A stretch of DNA of 64,000 nucleotides from Annona cherimola (taxonomy: Eukaryota; Streptophyta; Magnoliopsida; Magnoliales; Annonaceae). The translations under genes and the position numbers were made by a program. Below, piece by piece: positions 24,980 to 38,039 of the stretch. How positions within the stretch are numbered: the first letter of the stretch is position 1; each line of letters opens with the position of its first letter. The stretch spans positions 71,752,224 to 71,816,223 of the forward strand of contig CM059971.1 of assembly GCA_030490835.1 (NCBI GenBank), in the 5' to 3' direction. The notes beneath the pieces are model-generated. The model was not told the origin of the DNA, ran no database searches, and was given only the letters and a program-made list of their open reading frames with translations.

Positions 24980-25884
24980 ACTCCTCATGTTATATTTGTG
25001 CATATGTTATACTTACTTTGAAATAAATATATATATAAATTAAAGAATATTTAGATCTATACACGTATATATTAGAATATAATAATATTTGATAAAATTA
25101 TTTATGATGCTATGAAATTTTTTTATTCAACTTTACATTAGAATATTTTTTAAGTTATTTTATTTCTATTCTTTTTACTCCAATAATTACCTATATTATT
25201 TTTATATTACATCGTACTTAATTTTTCCAAAATTTTCATCTAATTTTTTGCCACCTTTTTTTATTATCTAAAAACCCAAAATTAATATTTTATAGGATTA
25301 ATTTTAAATATAATAATAACTTTTATTATTAATTATAAAGTATGAAACCTTTTGTATACAACGTACATTCATTAAATATGCTCTAAATATCAAATATACT
25401 CTAAAATCAGCGTTCCATTTGAGAAGCAGGAAACAGAATTAATTTGGCCGGATAAATATTAATAAATGACAAATTATTCCCGAAATCACCATGAAAACCA
25501 CATTAAATCTGATCCAACCGTCCAATTTTCATATTCGCAAACCTCTTCAATAAATCAACCGTCGAATGTATTTGGATTCTTTCTCGCGGTCGTCGATGGT
25601 GGGCCTTATTCCCAAGCTTCAAAATCGCTAAAACTTTGAAACAGGTTGTTGCCATGGCTGGAAAAAAAATAAATGAAGTTGATTAAGCTTGAGGGAGATG
25701 TGGAATTTCATAGAATCACCACTAACTTACAGGGTATTTCAATTGTATTAAAAATCAATGATATATGTGTATAGAGGGGCCTACACTACTGGAACACAAA
25801 AATATGTTGCTCCATCTTTTCCCGATCGACTGTCCGGCATACACGGCGGCTCCTGTCCGATAGTGTCGCTTCAACCATCGACAT
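24980..25884. other. AT-rich intergenic
   Basis: No gene seen; AT-rich repeat wording to about 25400, then unique-looking DNA. Confidence 0.4.
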
Positions 25885-25887
25885 AAA

Positions 25888-26175
25888 GGGTGTTTGGTAA
25901 TGTGTAAAAGTTATCAGGTTAAAACTTTTCAATCTAAAACTTTTCACTCTCTATAACTACTCTTTTTTAATTATTTTTTACACATTTTTCTATACAACGA
26001 CCCTACTTTTCAATCATTTCTACACAACTACCAATACAACTAACCTATTTATTTTAAATTTATTCTCTTTACTCCTCATCATTATCCCTACACTATCACA
26101 TCATTTTCTACTAATTTAACAACTTTTACATAAAAAACTTTTTATCGAAAGTTTTACAACTTCCCAAACACACCC
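25888..26175. mobile_element. MITE with GGGTGTGTTTGG ends, 3-bp TSD
   Basis: 288 bp between AAA (25885-25887) and AAA (26176-26178). It starts GGGTGTTTGGTAATG and ends CCCAAACACACCC. It is the reverse complement of the MITE at 51053-51333. The TIR shares TGTTTGGT with both Harbinger elements in this window, and the 3-bp duplication also fits that superfamily. Confidence 0.8.
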
Positions 26176-26178
26176 AAA

Positions 26179-26529
26179 ATCTTACTAGTGTCACACTTAT
26201 ATCGCTTCCCTTCTAATCGGCCGTCATTTACTCCAGGGTCGATACTCCTCTCTATTAAATCCAATCACCCTCCACCTCCCTATCCGGCGCTGACCAAGCT
26301 CCATTTTCAATTGTAGCTTTCTTACAAGATCTACTGAGCTCAAAACAACTCTTTTTTTCGACGCATGTAGAAGTCACAAAATTTCTCATCCCACATGCTA
26401 TATGTTTGACGATCTTTGCATATGTTGGCAGAGGTTGTTGGATTTTGGCTGCTGATTTTGGTGAAGAGTCATCTTCTCCAACGATAATAAAGAAAACCAC
26501 TGTTGTCAATGAAAAGAGAGCTGGTAGAC
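26179..26529. other. intergenic, no gene supported
   Basis: A 100-codon minus-strand ORF (26255-26557) runs here and overlaps the LTR. No domain is recognised. Confidence 0.35.
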
Positions 26530-26977
26530 TGTTGGGATTTTCAAAATGTATAAACATATATTAAATTATATCATAGATAAACAATAAAATAAAGTAGTTG
26601 AGTTGGTAGTCTTAGGTAGTTTTCTAGAAGGTCTTGGATTCGATATTCACAAATTGCACTTCTTGTCTTAATTCAAATATAGTGTGTCTAAGTTGCTGAT
26701 TCGCAAAATTGCTATATGGTTTTGAAATTCTCTCCATTCAATCGAGAATTTTGTTTTCAAGTGTTCGTGTGCTTAAAAAAGGTATTACTTTCTATTCTAA
26801 TTTAGGTTTCACTTTTTCTATCTTGGGGGCAAATGCAAAATTACCGTAAGCAGCAAATAGGGTAGCAAAATTGCCTTAAGAAAAGTAACGTCGTAACACG
26901 CTTGAAGTGAAACTTGATTCTTAATTTCACTTTTTCCACTTTCCTTAATTCTCTCCTTTTTATATTTTGCCCCAACA
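26530..26977 (+). repeat. 5' LTR of the nested copia element
   Basis: 448 bp, with ends TGTTGGG and CCCAACA (the TG..CA inverted form of LTRs). It matches 51013-51703 except for the MITE there and a roughly 40-bp indel. It holds the intact (empty) site of that MITE. Confidence 0.82.
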
Positions 26978-27059
26978 AACTTAAGGCAAATTTTTTCCAG
27001 TCTCGTCCCTTTTTTATTATTTATAAATGGCCTTCAGTCATCCATTCTACCAACAAAGC

Positions 27060-27285
27060 CCAATGTCCTAAGATTGGACTGCCGTGTTGGTACCAATTTC
27101 AAGAGATGGAAACAACAACTTCATCTTTTCTTAACCCGCATTAGAGTTGTGTACGTCATCACCATGCTAAGATCCGAAGAAAAAGAAGATGAAATGATGC
27201 AAGATCAATGCCGACGAGCAAAGTGGGACATGGACAACTATATTTGCAAAGGGCACATCATTGAAGCTTTGTCTGACTCGCTGTT
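27060..27285 (+). pseudogene. copia gag, N-terminal part
   Basis: The plus-strand translation reads GTNFKRWKQQLHLFLTRI and later AKWDMDNYICKGHIIEALSD, the N-terminal Gag domain of plant copia elements. It stops abruptly at ALSDSLF where a solo LTR is inserted, and resumes at 29748. The start region is decayed. Confidence 0.8.
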
Positions 27286-29747
27286 TGTAGCGCCCCCACC
27301 TATGATATATTTATAATTCGAGTTTGTCATAGGATTTTATGCGAGGAATCTTTTGAAAAGTGGTGAAGTCCATAACCTAAGTTATATTTATTCACCAAAT
27401 AAGAATAAAAGTAGTCTAAATTTTTTTATATCTATAAAAATTTCGACTGCATCTCATTTGTAACTAGGATGTTTCTTAAATACAAAAATTCACTATATAA
27501 TTCTTTACATTAAGAAATAACAAGTATTACTCCATCATAGCCACAAACACCCTCTTTTCTTCACAAATTCATCATAATCACACCATAACTCTCATACTTC
27601 AATATTTTTCATCATACACAATACATATATCCATACAATTCACAGAATGTAAAAGAATTAATACTACAAATATCTTTCACACCATACACACATCTCATAA
27701 ATCAAAAAAAAATCTAGCACTTCTAAAGTTTATCTTATTACAAAACACACTCAAACATACACAAGAGCATCATATGACTCTTCATCTCACTGCCTTTCTA
27801 CCCAGTAAAGTCTCTATAGCTCTTGAAATCAGAATATTTTGCAACCGTTTAATAAAATCGGTGAGTTCAAAGTACCCAGTAAGCAATCGTTATTTAAAGG
27901 AAAAAATCATGAAAACCTCCATAGAACATCATATATGCGTGAGGATGAAATGCAATCACAACATGCATCATTCAATGACAAAATTTCTTCTTTAGCAGGT
28001 GACACTTATCAAGTGATCACCTACACTTATACATCGGACGCACCAACTAAGCAACGTCAAGGACGGACAACCTATCAAATTACAACCTTGGTGAAACATT
28101 ACATTTATTTCTATGCATGAATTATATTCACACAAATGATCAAGTGCATTTATGTCATAAAAAGGAATTTGCTTGGCTAATCATAAAGAAAAGATTCGTT
28201 TTCAAAAATCAAGTTCGAAAGCATGCCTTAACAACGTAAATATATATATAAAGGAAAATAGGGTAATGACCATTCCCAAAGATTTTTTTAATGTTTGTAT
28301 AAAATTTAATTAGAATACCTACGAAAAATAACTTGATTTACACATATTTCTAAGGATACACATAAAATGTAACATGAACATTTGTTGCAAACATCATTTC
28401 TCGAAATAACGAACAAAATAGAAATTTTATCACAATAATTCATCAAATTTGAAAAACTTCCTTACTTTAGAATCTCAAGTTGTGTCTTGCACTTTTTCTT
28501 TTCCTTTTGCTATCAAAATTAATAATTTTGGTTAAGCATTCACTTAAATCATCGTATATTGCATTCTAATTTTTAATGTTTAAGGATGCATTTTTTTGAA
28601 AGCTAATTTTTAGCTTTTCTTTTCCAAAGAGAGTCCCCGAGACTCCTTTGATGAGGAAAACATGCTCATTTAAACTTTCATTTTAATGATATTACTATTT
28701 ATTTTGCATCTAAGAGTATACAGACCATTTAAGGGCATTTACTCCCATTGTATTTTATTTTTATTATTATTATTTTCCATCCATTAAATGTCCACTTAAG
28801 ATATATATTAGGCATATTAAAATCTATCTAATCATTCTTATACTATGTGAATTGGATACCTATCAATTTTACATAAATTTTCGACACCCATACCCTACCT
28901 ACAACTTAGCATAATACCTCTATAATTTTTTTAATATTTTCAACATTCCAAACATCTTAAAATTTGTCCATAAATAATGTTTAAGTCAAATACTCCAAAA
29001 GCCCCATGTTTTACCCACATTTTTGGGGCTGCCCAATTTCCATGGGTTATGAAAAATTCCAATTTTCTCCTTTTTACCTTAAATTGAGTATATTAATCTA
29101 TAACTAATACATCTTAATAGCATTTGCAACTATTACATCATGATTTAGAACAAGAAAATTTGGATACACCACTCTTGAATTTTTGATTTTATGGTTTGAT
29201 TTTAGCCTTCCATTTTCATAATTTGGGTTCCAAATATTCTCTTATTCACGAATTTATCAAAAACCCCATGATTTTCATCTATTTTTAGGGGTAAAAATCA
29301 AAATCTTATCCATTTCAACTCTTGAATCCCTAAGTAACCAAATTTACTACTCAAATCGGTGTAATTTACTTTCGTACATGTTTATCTAAGATATTTTAGC
29401 AAAACTTCTATATTTATTGCATGATTTGGGAAAAAATTAGAAAAACTCAACAAAAAAACTATTTCTTCCTTACCTCCGGCGACCCGGTGGCGGCTGCATG
29501 GATGGCACCGTAGGCAGTGCGACGGCGAGCTTCCTCTCCTCTCTTCCCTCTCCTTCTTCTTCCTTCTCCTCTTCTTTCTTCCTTCTTCTTCTTCTTCTCT
29601 CTTTCTCTTCCGTTTTTTTCTTCTCCCCTGTTTGAGCGCCCGTTCGAATCCTCTCTTACACCCCCTCTTAATTAATTCAATGCTATGCATGTGCATGTTT
29701 TCGTGCATATCTAGCATATATATATTTAGAATGGGCCGAGCCCTACA
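27286..29747. mobile_element. solo LTR inserted in the copia gag
   Basis: A 2462-bp segment starting TGTAGCGCCCCC and ending GAGCCCTACA, i.e. TG..CA with inverted ends TGTAG/CTACA. It is flanked by the perfect 5-bp duplication CTGTT (27281-27285 and 29748-29752). It has no retrotransposon domains, so it is best read as a solo LTR from a large (perhaps gypsy-type) element. It is AT-rich, apart from a GC patch at 29470-29525 and a pyrimidine tract (CTTCTTCTT-type) at 29527-29632. Confidence 0.75.
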
Positions 29748-30160
29748 CTGTTTGAAGGGTACCGAGATGCAAATACTACCAAAGAAATCTGGGATTTGCT
29801 TCTACGCAAATATAGTACTGATGATGCAAGCGTTAAACGGATTCTAGTAAACGATTTTCTTAATTATACTATGACTGATGATAAACCAATCAAGTTAATG
29901 AGATTGAACATATCGTCAATCAACTTAGATCACAGGACAGTAAAATGGATGAATCTATTCTTGTTGATGCGATTATTGAGAAATTACCACCAAATTGGAA
30001 CAATCACTAGAAAAGTCTAAAACAAATGAAATGATCCATGAGTTTAGATGATCTTGCTCTCAATTTACACACTGAAGAAAAATTAAGGAAAAATAAAAAG
30101 AAAGAAGAGCAAGTTATTACTAAAGTTAATGTGTTAAAGTTCCGAATCGGGTGACAAATG
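29748..30160 (+). pseudogene. copia gag, central part
   Basis: Picks up exactly where 27285 stops: the frame reads LFEGYRDANTTKEIWDLLLR, then YSTDDASVKRILVNDFLNY. Frame breaks follow. Joining the two halves across the solo LTR restores an ordinary copia Gag order. Confidence 0.8.
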
Positions 30161-30630
30161 TCAATAATCAATCTTCTAAGAAATTTAAATTTAATAACAA
30201 AAGGACCATTACTAAGAAGAAGGGACCTTGCTTTTATTGCAAGAATATGAGTCATTTGAAAAATAAGTGTAAACTTCTCAAAAAAAATAACACTCAGTCT
30301 GGATCATATCAAAGAAAATGTCCAGAGGCCCATTTAACCGATGAACATTTTGTTGCCATGATTTCTAAAATTTATATAGTAAGTGATGACCAAAGCTGGT
30401 GGCTTGACTCTGAAGCCACTAGATATGTTTGCAAAGATAGAAGTCTATTTAAAACCTATGAAACTAATCAAAATGAAAATAAATTATTCATGGATAATTC
30501 TTCTACTACTAAGGTAGAAGGGTCGGGAACCGTAATCCTGAAACTGACTTTGGAAAAATCACTTACTCTCACGAACGTAATTTATGTACCAGAAATACGC
30601 AAGAATCTTGTCTCAGTTAGTCTTCTATAG
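30151..30630 (+). pseudogene. copia Gag zinc knuckle and protease
   Basis: The zinc knuckle CFYCKNMSHLKNKC (30229-30270) is a perfect CX2CX4HX4C. The protease site follows at WWLDSEATRYVCKD: the catalytic D-S-G has become D-S-E. The start of the pre-integrase region (LTLTNVIYVPEIRKNLVSV) closes the block before a stop. Confidence 0.85.
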
Positions 30631-31640
30631 TCTTCTTAGTAAGTATGATTTCAAATTGGTATTTGAGTCTAATCAAATTATTGTAACCAAGGGAGGTGTA
30701 TTTGTAGGCAAGGGTTATGTAGTAAATGGAATGTTTCTCCTAAATGTCAATAATGGATCATCATCTTCTCCTAAATGTATTCGTAGTATGGACATTATGA
30801 TGAAATTATGTTTAATTCCTAAATCACCTGATGAATTTTCAGATAAATGTAAAATTTGTATTCAAACTAAAATCACTGAAAAACCATTTCGAAAGGTTGA
30901 AAGAAATTCTAAATTGTTAGGTTTAATTCATTCAGATATTTGTGATATGGAGAATACATTAACAAGAGGTGGAAAGAAATATTTCATAATATTTATAGAT
31001 GATTTTAGTAAATATACTTATGTTTATTTATTAAGAACTAAAGATGAAACTCGATATAAATTTAAATCCTATAAAACTAAAGTTGAAAATCAACTTGAAA
31101 AAAAAATAAATTTCTAAAATTAGATAAAGGTGGTGAATATATATCAAATAATTTTAATGATTTTTGTGAAAATGTTGGGATTATACACGAAGTAACAACC
31201 CCATATACACATCAACAAAATGGAACTGCAGAAAGAAAAATAGAACTTTTGTTGAAACGGTAAATTCAATGTTAGTTAATATAGACCTAAGTAAAGGCTG
31301 GTGGGGTGAAACTTTATTAACAGCTTGTCATATTCTTAACAGAATTTCCTACAATAAAACCAAAGTTACCCCCTATGAATTATGAAAAAATAAAACACCT
31401 TAATCTTAAATACCTAAGAGAATGGGATTGCAGAGCTTTAGTAAGATTACATGATCCTAAAAAATCAAAATTATGACAAAGAGGAATATAATGCATATTT
31501 ATAGGTTATGTAATAAATAGTAAAATTTATAGATTTGTGGTGGTAGAGCCTAATAGTCCAATTCAACAGAATATCATTATTGAATCCGAGATGCTGACTT
31601 TTATAAACATACTTATAAATCAATACCTAAGCTCAATCAA
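30584..31640 (+). pseudogene. copia integrase, broken
   Basis: The GAG-pre-integrase block and integrase core are read on plus: LLGLIHSDICDME and FIIFIDDFSKYTYVYLL hold the first Asp residues of the catalytic core. The frame shifts near 31105 and several times to 31640, where the C-terminal part is only recognisable in pieces ([14 protein letters not shown]). Confidence 0.8.
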
Positions 31641-31925
31641 ACTGATAAAACTTCTTCTCAACCATTGAATAAATCTATAGTTGATAATTTTATAACCATG
31701 GAAAAATCTATAGAAGATGATAATGTGAGAAGAAGTAAATGAGCTAGAAAAGATTACTATAATCGTTTTGGGTCTGATTTTCAATTATACTTTGTAGAAA
31801 GATCCAGAGATAAAATAAGTGAAGAATACATGATTGTGTTTCATACCGAAGGGGATCCATTTACTTATAAAAAGACCACGAAATCTCCAGATGCATCATA
31901 CTGGAAAGAAGCCATCTAACATGAA

Positions 31926-33448
31926 ATGGATTCTATAATGAAAAATGATACATTAACATTAATTGATTTACCACCTGGGTCTAAACCTATAAGCTCCAAA
32001 TTGATATTTAAGAAAAAGTTAAAAGTTGATGAATCTATTGATAAATTTAAAACTAGATTAGTAGCTAAGGGGTATAAACAAAAGGAATGTATTGATTTCT
32101 TTGATACCTATGCCCCAATAGCTAGAATTTCAACCATTAGATTATTAATGGCTTTAGCATCAATTTATCAACTTGAAATACACCAAATGGATGTAAAAGC
32201 TACTTTTCTAAATGGAGATTTAGATGAGGAGATTTATATGGAACAACCAGAAAATTTTGTATTACCTGGACAAAGAAAGAAAGTTTATAAATTAATTAAA
32301 TCGTTATATAGTTTGAAACAGGCACACAATGACATAGAAATTTTGATCAAGTTGTGTTAGCAAATGGTTTTAAATTAAACCAATCAAATAAATGTGTTTA
32401 TAGTAAATTTGTTGCCAATGGAGATGTCATTATTTGCTTATATGTTGATGTTATGCTCATATTGATATTGACCTTGAAATTATTATAGAAACTAAAAGTT
32501 TTATGTCAGTTAACTTCGATGTGAAAGATATTGGCAGGGTCAATATCATCCTTGGCATTAAAATTGTAAGAGATGGTAATATATTTTTTCTTTCTCAATC
32601 TCACTACATTGAAAAAATAGTCAAGCGGTTTAATTATTTTGACGCTGGTATGGTCTCAACTCCTTTCGATTATAGCATCAAGTCGTGTAAAAATGATGGT
32701 AGATCTGTTGATCAGCTTGAGTATGCTAGAGTAATAGAAAGTTTAATGTATGCTATGTGTTGTACTATACTAGATATTGCTTTCGTTGTAGGTGTACTAA
32801 GTAGGTTTACTAGTAATCCAGGATATATGCATTGGAATGCAATTCAAAGGATTTTGAAATATTAGAAAAAGACCATTGACTATGGATTGCAATTCAATGG
32901 TGAACCCACTGTATTAGAAGGGTATAGTGATGGAAGTTGAATTTCTAATACTAAGGAATCTATATCCACAAGTTGCTGAATTTTTACCATTGGAGGAGCT
33001 GTTGTTTCATGGGCTTCTGAAAAGCAAACATGCATTACACATTCAACTATGGGACCTGAGTTCCTTGCTTTAGTTGTAGCAGAGAAAGAGGCGAAGTGGC
33101 TTAGAAATTTATTACTTGAAATTCTTGTTTGGCCTAAGCTAATGCCTCTTATTTATTTATATTATGAAAGTGAAACAATCTTGTCTAGAGCATACAATAA
33201 GACTTATAATGGTAAATCACGATACATTACATTGAGACACAATTATGTAAAGCAGTTGCTCCAAGATGGAGTATTGAGTTTGTAAGATCAAGTGAAAACT
33301 TGGCAGATCTGTTTACAAAAGGACTTACTAGGGAGTGGTCTAGAAATTATCGAGAGAGATGTGACAGAAATCCACATCTAGGAGTTACAATAACTGAAAC
33401 TCAACTCCATTCTTGTGGCTCAAGTCTAAGAGTTAATGAGCAAAGTAA
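31926..33448 (+). pseudogene. copia reverse transcriptase and RNase H, broken
   Basis: The RT reads KTRLVAKGYKQKECIDFFDT and IHQMDVKATFLNGDLDEEIY. A frameshift lies near 32340. The catalytic box is YVDV instead of YVDD (about 32440), so the second catalytic Asp is lost. RNase H is traced through [40 protein letters not shown] and LADLFTKGLTRE to about 33440, where Harbinger A begins. It is broken by several stops (e.g. near 32865 and 32940). Confidence 0.85.
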
Positions 33449-34135
33449 GGCCTTGTTTGGTAATCGTAATAATCGTCGGAACATGGTAAATCATGGGAAT
33501 ATAGTATGCGGCACAAAGGGACCAGAGATGACTGTATTAAATGTTGTTTGGTGGCTGAATAGTTGGCATGGCTGTCACCATTAAATTCCTGCAAAATCCA
33601 ACAAAAAGTTAAAGCCTTCAACCAACGGCACAGTGACGATAGTGGGAAGCAATATTCAAAAGCGGTCAAGCGAGATTAATGAAGGCTCTAAAATCCGGGC
33701 ACAGTGGTGATAGTTAAGTTCTTATAGCAAATTAAAATAAAAAATAAAGCTATACGATGAATGGTAAGGATTTGTTACATCCAGAACAATTTCATAAATT
33801 TGTTTAGCCTGAAACAGTGCTTGGTGGCATGGACAAATATTCTACTAAATTGTGTAATTTCTATAATAAAATTTAAGTTAAAAATTATTTGAAAATAGTT
33901 TAGACGAGGTGGAATTCAGGTTAAGTTTGTTCAGATTGTATTTACCATTCTTATGTTTTTTGGAAAAGTTTTATCTTATCTTATTTATAAGTCAATTCAA
34001 TTTCAAGTCTACTCTTCCATAAAAAAAATTTAATTCAAGCCCACTCTACTTTGGTTATCTCGGATCAGTTCTGCATAAAAACTAATTCTTTAACTACCGA
34101 CCAGTAACAACATTACATTAATATTATGATCAATT

Positions 34136-34430
34136 GCACCCGGGTGCACTTAGAAATGTATAATCTATTTTTCTATTTTTTATGAAAATATTATCATAAA
34201 ATTATGAAAATTGTTAATTTATATGTATTTAATATATGTAATAATTTGAATTTTTTTGAAATTAAAGATGATATAAAAATATAAAAATGATAAATTTTGC
34301 TGCATATAAAAATTACATTTAAGCCCACGTAAAATTGATAAGAATAAATTTTAAGGGAAATTAGCCCAAGCCACCCATTGATTTGAAGCTTAGTACACGG
34401 GTAAATATTTCGAATCATTTCCCAATTACA
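34136..34430. other. AT-rich left arm of Harbinger A
   Basis: No gene seen in 33585-34800. From 34138 a fragment (GCACCCGGGTGCACTTAG then T-rich DNA) resembles one end of the MULE-like MITE family. Confidence 0.35.
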
Positions 34431-34804
34431 CTTAAAATATGTAAATAATATTTTTGGAAAAAAAATTTGAATTCAGAAAGAGATACGCAAATATTGAGTA
34501 AATTTGATAGATTTACATAATATTTTATCAAGTGGTCATTCACTATAAAAGACTTCTTATTTTAATAATAAATGACTAGACGAAAGTTTTGCAGGCGATG
34601 CAGACTATTTGAGCACTTATGTGGATTAATTTCAAAGACTATAATTACCGAATAATGCGATGAAATACAACTCCAAATACAGAAACGTGCACATAATTTA
34701 GAAAAAAAAATAAAATTTGGATAGAAAGCTCGCCGAATATTATTTGGATAGTCGTATGGTTGTCATCCACATGTAACACAAGTTTAGTTCGTACTTACTA
34801 CATG

Positions 34805-35110
34805 CTACTTTGCTACTTGTTTACCACATGCTTTACGGCCACACAAATTGATAACGTTGTTATTATTCCCTCCACTACAACTCCTACAATCATAGATGTT
34901 AATTATCACACGAGTGTGCTCATTCTTTGCAGGCGTTCCAACATATCGATTGTATGCGTCTACCGCCGACTCTCGATCAGGAAAGGATTGGAAACAAGCA
35001 CCAGAGTAGCGATTTACTTGTGCATGAGCCTCCGACCACAATGCATATATACCGGGCGTACGTCCAACAAACACAACATAGAAACGTGGCTTTGGGATAC
35101 CTATAAAACC
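34805..35110 (-). CDS. RNase H1 N-terminal (hybrid-binding, Cauli_VI-type) domain protein of Harbinger A
   Basis: A small minus-strand gene, about 90-100 aa, with no internal stop. The core FYVVFVGRTPGIYALWSEAH, then QVNRYSGACFQSFPDRESAVDAY, is the RNase H1 N-terminal fold: the domain that binds RNA/DNA hybrid or dsRNA in eukaryotic RNase H1 and recurs in caulimovirus P6. After it comes a Cys-rich tail (DCRSC ... CGRKACGK). Compared with the sister gene at 40684-41010, the third tail Cys is Arg (CGT for TGT), so the zinc-ribbon-like pair is broken. The exact start is unclear: an acceptor-like TTTATAG precedes the KPRFYVV frame. There is no RNase H catalytic domain. It lies 3' of the Myb gene on the same strand. 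Confidence 0.7.
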   Translation of the reverse strand, partial: GFIGIPKPRFYVVFVGRTPGIYALWSEAHAQVNRYSGACFQSFPDRESAVDAYNRYVGTPAKNEHTRVIINIYDCRSCSGGNNNNVINLCGRKACGKQVAK

Positions 35111-35322
35111 ATCAAAAAAAATAAATACAACTAATTATATTACTGCTAAGTAACTCAATGTCAAATGTGGAATAGTGTTGTACATGATAAAAACGAATAA
35201 GAAAACTGATAAATAGAACCAGAAAGGCAATGATAAATAATGTCCACATAACAGGAAATCGAATGATATGGCGAGATCTTGAGTTGCTCAGGCTACAAAT
35301 TAGCCAACACATGATGCACAAA

Positions 35323-36331
35323 CTATATGCGCCTCTCCATATTAGGCAAACAAAGAAAACCTATTGCAGTCTGTGGATTTTTACTATAATAAATGAGCAT
35401 ATTATTGCCCTCTTCGGGAGAGAGCAGAAGCTCCCATAACAGTGTGATAGCATCCTTGAATTGTTGAGAGTCAACTGCAATCGTCCCGATCGGTGGTGCA
35501 GGTGCAGGCACAGGTGGCTGTCGTTCTACTAGTTGTTTCATAACACCCACTACCTCCTCTAATGGGGTTGGAGGCCTTCTACGTATATTTCGGGAATGTT
35601 GTCATGGTGAGCGTGCAGATGTCCGCAACGAAGATGGAGTTTCCTCCTCCATGGTGGGAGGCTCTTCATTGAGATCAAAGTTGTCTTCTTTTGTTATAAC
35701 ATCCTCTACTTGCGCATGTTGTCGACGAAACAACCTGTTCACTCCACTAGCCTGGACACCAGTGGGTGCATCAAACCTGTAGATCTCGTCCAAGTCTTCC
35801 CAACTGTGTACTACGGGCCTATCTCGAAGCTCTGCTATCTTCGGGTCAGACTGTCATAGAAAATGTAAGGATAGGTAATAGTAGGTATTAGATATGGAAA
35901 GCCAAAGAAACGACAAACGATTGCAACATAGTGAATGCTTACTGCAATTAGATCTTCCCACAGGTGTCGATCACCATCAAACATCATAGTTGATTCATTC
36001 CACCCCATACCAGTTTTGTCAATGACCTTTTCATAACATTTGTGGAGGTCTCTAAAATGATGCCGCCTGCTACGAACTTGCTCCCATTTTATGAGGACTC
36101 TAAGATATAGCTGAGTTCATTAGTAAGTCGTGATGCAATACGCTGTGCTACAGTCTTTGTCAAGCTTTTACCACAAAGGCAGCCACCCTGTTTATGCTCT
36201 ATAAGGAGCCTAATGAGCCTCCTATCGTGTTCCTCTTCCCAGCAAAAGTTCCCTTCAGAGGAATGTCTGCTACGTCTCTGACTACTACCTATTGAACCAC
36301 GCTGAGAACCATCTCCCGTGGATCTGCTCAT
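35323..36331 (-). pseudogene. Myb/SANT-like protein of Harbinger A, broken
   Basis: The second gene of PIF/Harbinger elements, which helps the transposase bind DNA and enter the nucleus. The first exon starts MSRSTGDGSQRGS and has the SANT-like beginning (WEEEHDRRLIRLLIEHKQGG). The frame then shifts near 36090 and resumes as VLIKWEQVRSRRHHF through TGMGWNESTMMFDGDRHLWE. A further exon gives EIYRFDAPTGVQAS and DNFDLNEEPPTMEEE, a TGA at about 35602, then a Pro-rich stretch (QPPVPAPAPPIGT) to 35323. It is the counterpart of 41250-42377. Confidence 0.75.
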
Positions 36332-36683
36332 AGTTGCCTCCGTAGGAACTGCCTGTACAAATAACTCGAAACATCTACATGGGTGCGTGTATGTGAAGAT
36401 GCAGAAGAAATTTACGATATAAAAACCTCAGTAAGGATGATAAGGATAGACTGCCTTCCCTACAACCCAAGTATAGACAATGATATGAAGCAATCAAAAT
36501 ATCAGATCACATTCATTTGAAAAATCATGCCCAGTCAACTATTATAGCACTGTTATGTATTTTAAGATTGTTAGTACAAAACAAGGAGTGATTTGTCCAT
36601 TACACAAAAAATCTAGTAAGAAATACATACACAGGAACAATGCTATGAGTGTATAGTATAGGTGCCTTTAATACTACGCATCT

Positions 36684-38039
36684 CTAGGTGTAATCGGCCC
36701 ACATTTGTTGGGCAATTTCATCACGTAAGTCCTTCCAAGCTTGTAATTCCTCCGTTGAGAAGCCCCTAATCATGGTGGGCTCATTACATCAATCTCCTCG
36801 GGCACCACATTCATTGCATTGTCCACCTCCCTTTGAACCTCATCGGGTAACTTCGGCCCATCTACGAGTGTGATGTAATTATTGAGGATGACACAGGCTA
36901 CTATGATCATTGTTTGAACTTCGTAGGGGTACTTTGTCGCTGTTTTTAATATGGAAAATCGCCCTTTCCAAATTCCAAATAACCTCGCGACATGAGCCCT
37001 CCACTTCTCATGGTTGTAGTTAAATAATTCCTGATAAGTTTCTAGTATTCAACCTCTTTCATACTCTTGCAAATGATAACGGACACCTCTGTACGGAGCC
37101 ATGAAACTTGGACAATGCGGGTATCCTAGACCAACAAGATAGTATGACCCTGTCGGGCAAGAAGGAGGGGAGACATCCTAAGTTAGCAATAAAGAACGAA
37201 TTTGGAAGGTTTATTGTCCAACAAAGATAACGAGGTGGAAGGTGCACCTGTCGAAACAAAAAAAGGATATTCAAAGTCATCGATTGCCGCTTGGAGTACG
37301 GCACTATCGTGGGCTCGACCCTCCCAACCGGGATATATGTACGTGAATGTCAAGTTGAAATCACACGCGACCAGAACATTCTGAGTCAACTTCCTATATC
37401 TATTCCGCCAAGCTGATTTGGGACTTGGCGGAGGTGTTGTAGGGATGTGGGTACCATCAAGAGCTCCTACGCACCCCTGAAGAAGTTTTGGTCATAGGTT
37501 AGTCGATTAAAAAAGTATCTAAAGGAATGTATACTAAAGGTTAATACAACACGAACTTGAAAATAATTCGAAACAGTAGGATTCGCCAATAGCTTAGGGT
37601 GTGTAGTATATGTTGGACGTTCAATAACTTGTGCATGAAGACTCATTATAGCACACAAGCATGTGTGAAAATGTCAATGCACGGTTTCACCAGATCGACA
37701 AAAGTAACCTCTTATACTTCGATTTTTCACATTCTGCGCTAGTGTATGTAAGAACATCGCCATTTGGTCTTCCACAGTGAGATAACGAGTCCCTCTCAAA
37801 CCATCGACATGTCTAACTTTCTCGCACAATTGGGTGAATGCGAATCTGCTCATTCTAATTTGGTTTTTAGACTTTGTATCCCCCGACCCGATCATATTTT
37901 CTATAAATAGCAACTGCAGTTCTCCACATTTTCTATTAGGGTAAGTCTCCCTCTCCTTCTTTTCTTCTTCTGCAATAATTGCGGTTACAAGTCCTCCTAC
38001 CATTATTGTTTTTCCATAATGGTCCATTTCCATACACAT
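36684..38039 (-). pseudogene. PIF/Harbinger DDE transposase of Harbinger A, inactive
   Basis: A DDE_Tnp_4-type transposase in three exons: about 38039-37557, 37476-37248 and 37149-36684. The N-terminal helix-rich domain has IRMSRFAFTQLCEKVRHVDG and EDQMAMFLHTLAQNVKNR. A TGA interrupts GETVH at 37674-37676; the sister copy has CGA (Arg) there. Exon 2 keeps the first two catalytic Asp residues (GALDGTHIP; GWEGRAHDSAVLQ). In exon 3 the third acidic residue is gone: HVARLFGIWKGRF has Ala (GCG) where IERLF is expected. Introns are at the same points and phases as in 42669-44069. The product cannot be an active transposase. Confidence 0.85.

Noticed and set aside
28461..29330. Possible coding relic within the solo LTR
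   Set aside because: Only short frames; the wording is AT-rich LTR-like without any domain.
27288..29745. Reading the gag insert as a hAT or MULE element with an 8-9-bp duplication
   Set aside because: A 9-bp match has a mismatch and the TIRs would be poor. Moving the edge by two bases gives TG..CA ends with a perfect 5-bp TSD, so a solo LTR fits better.
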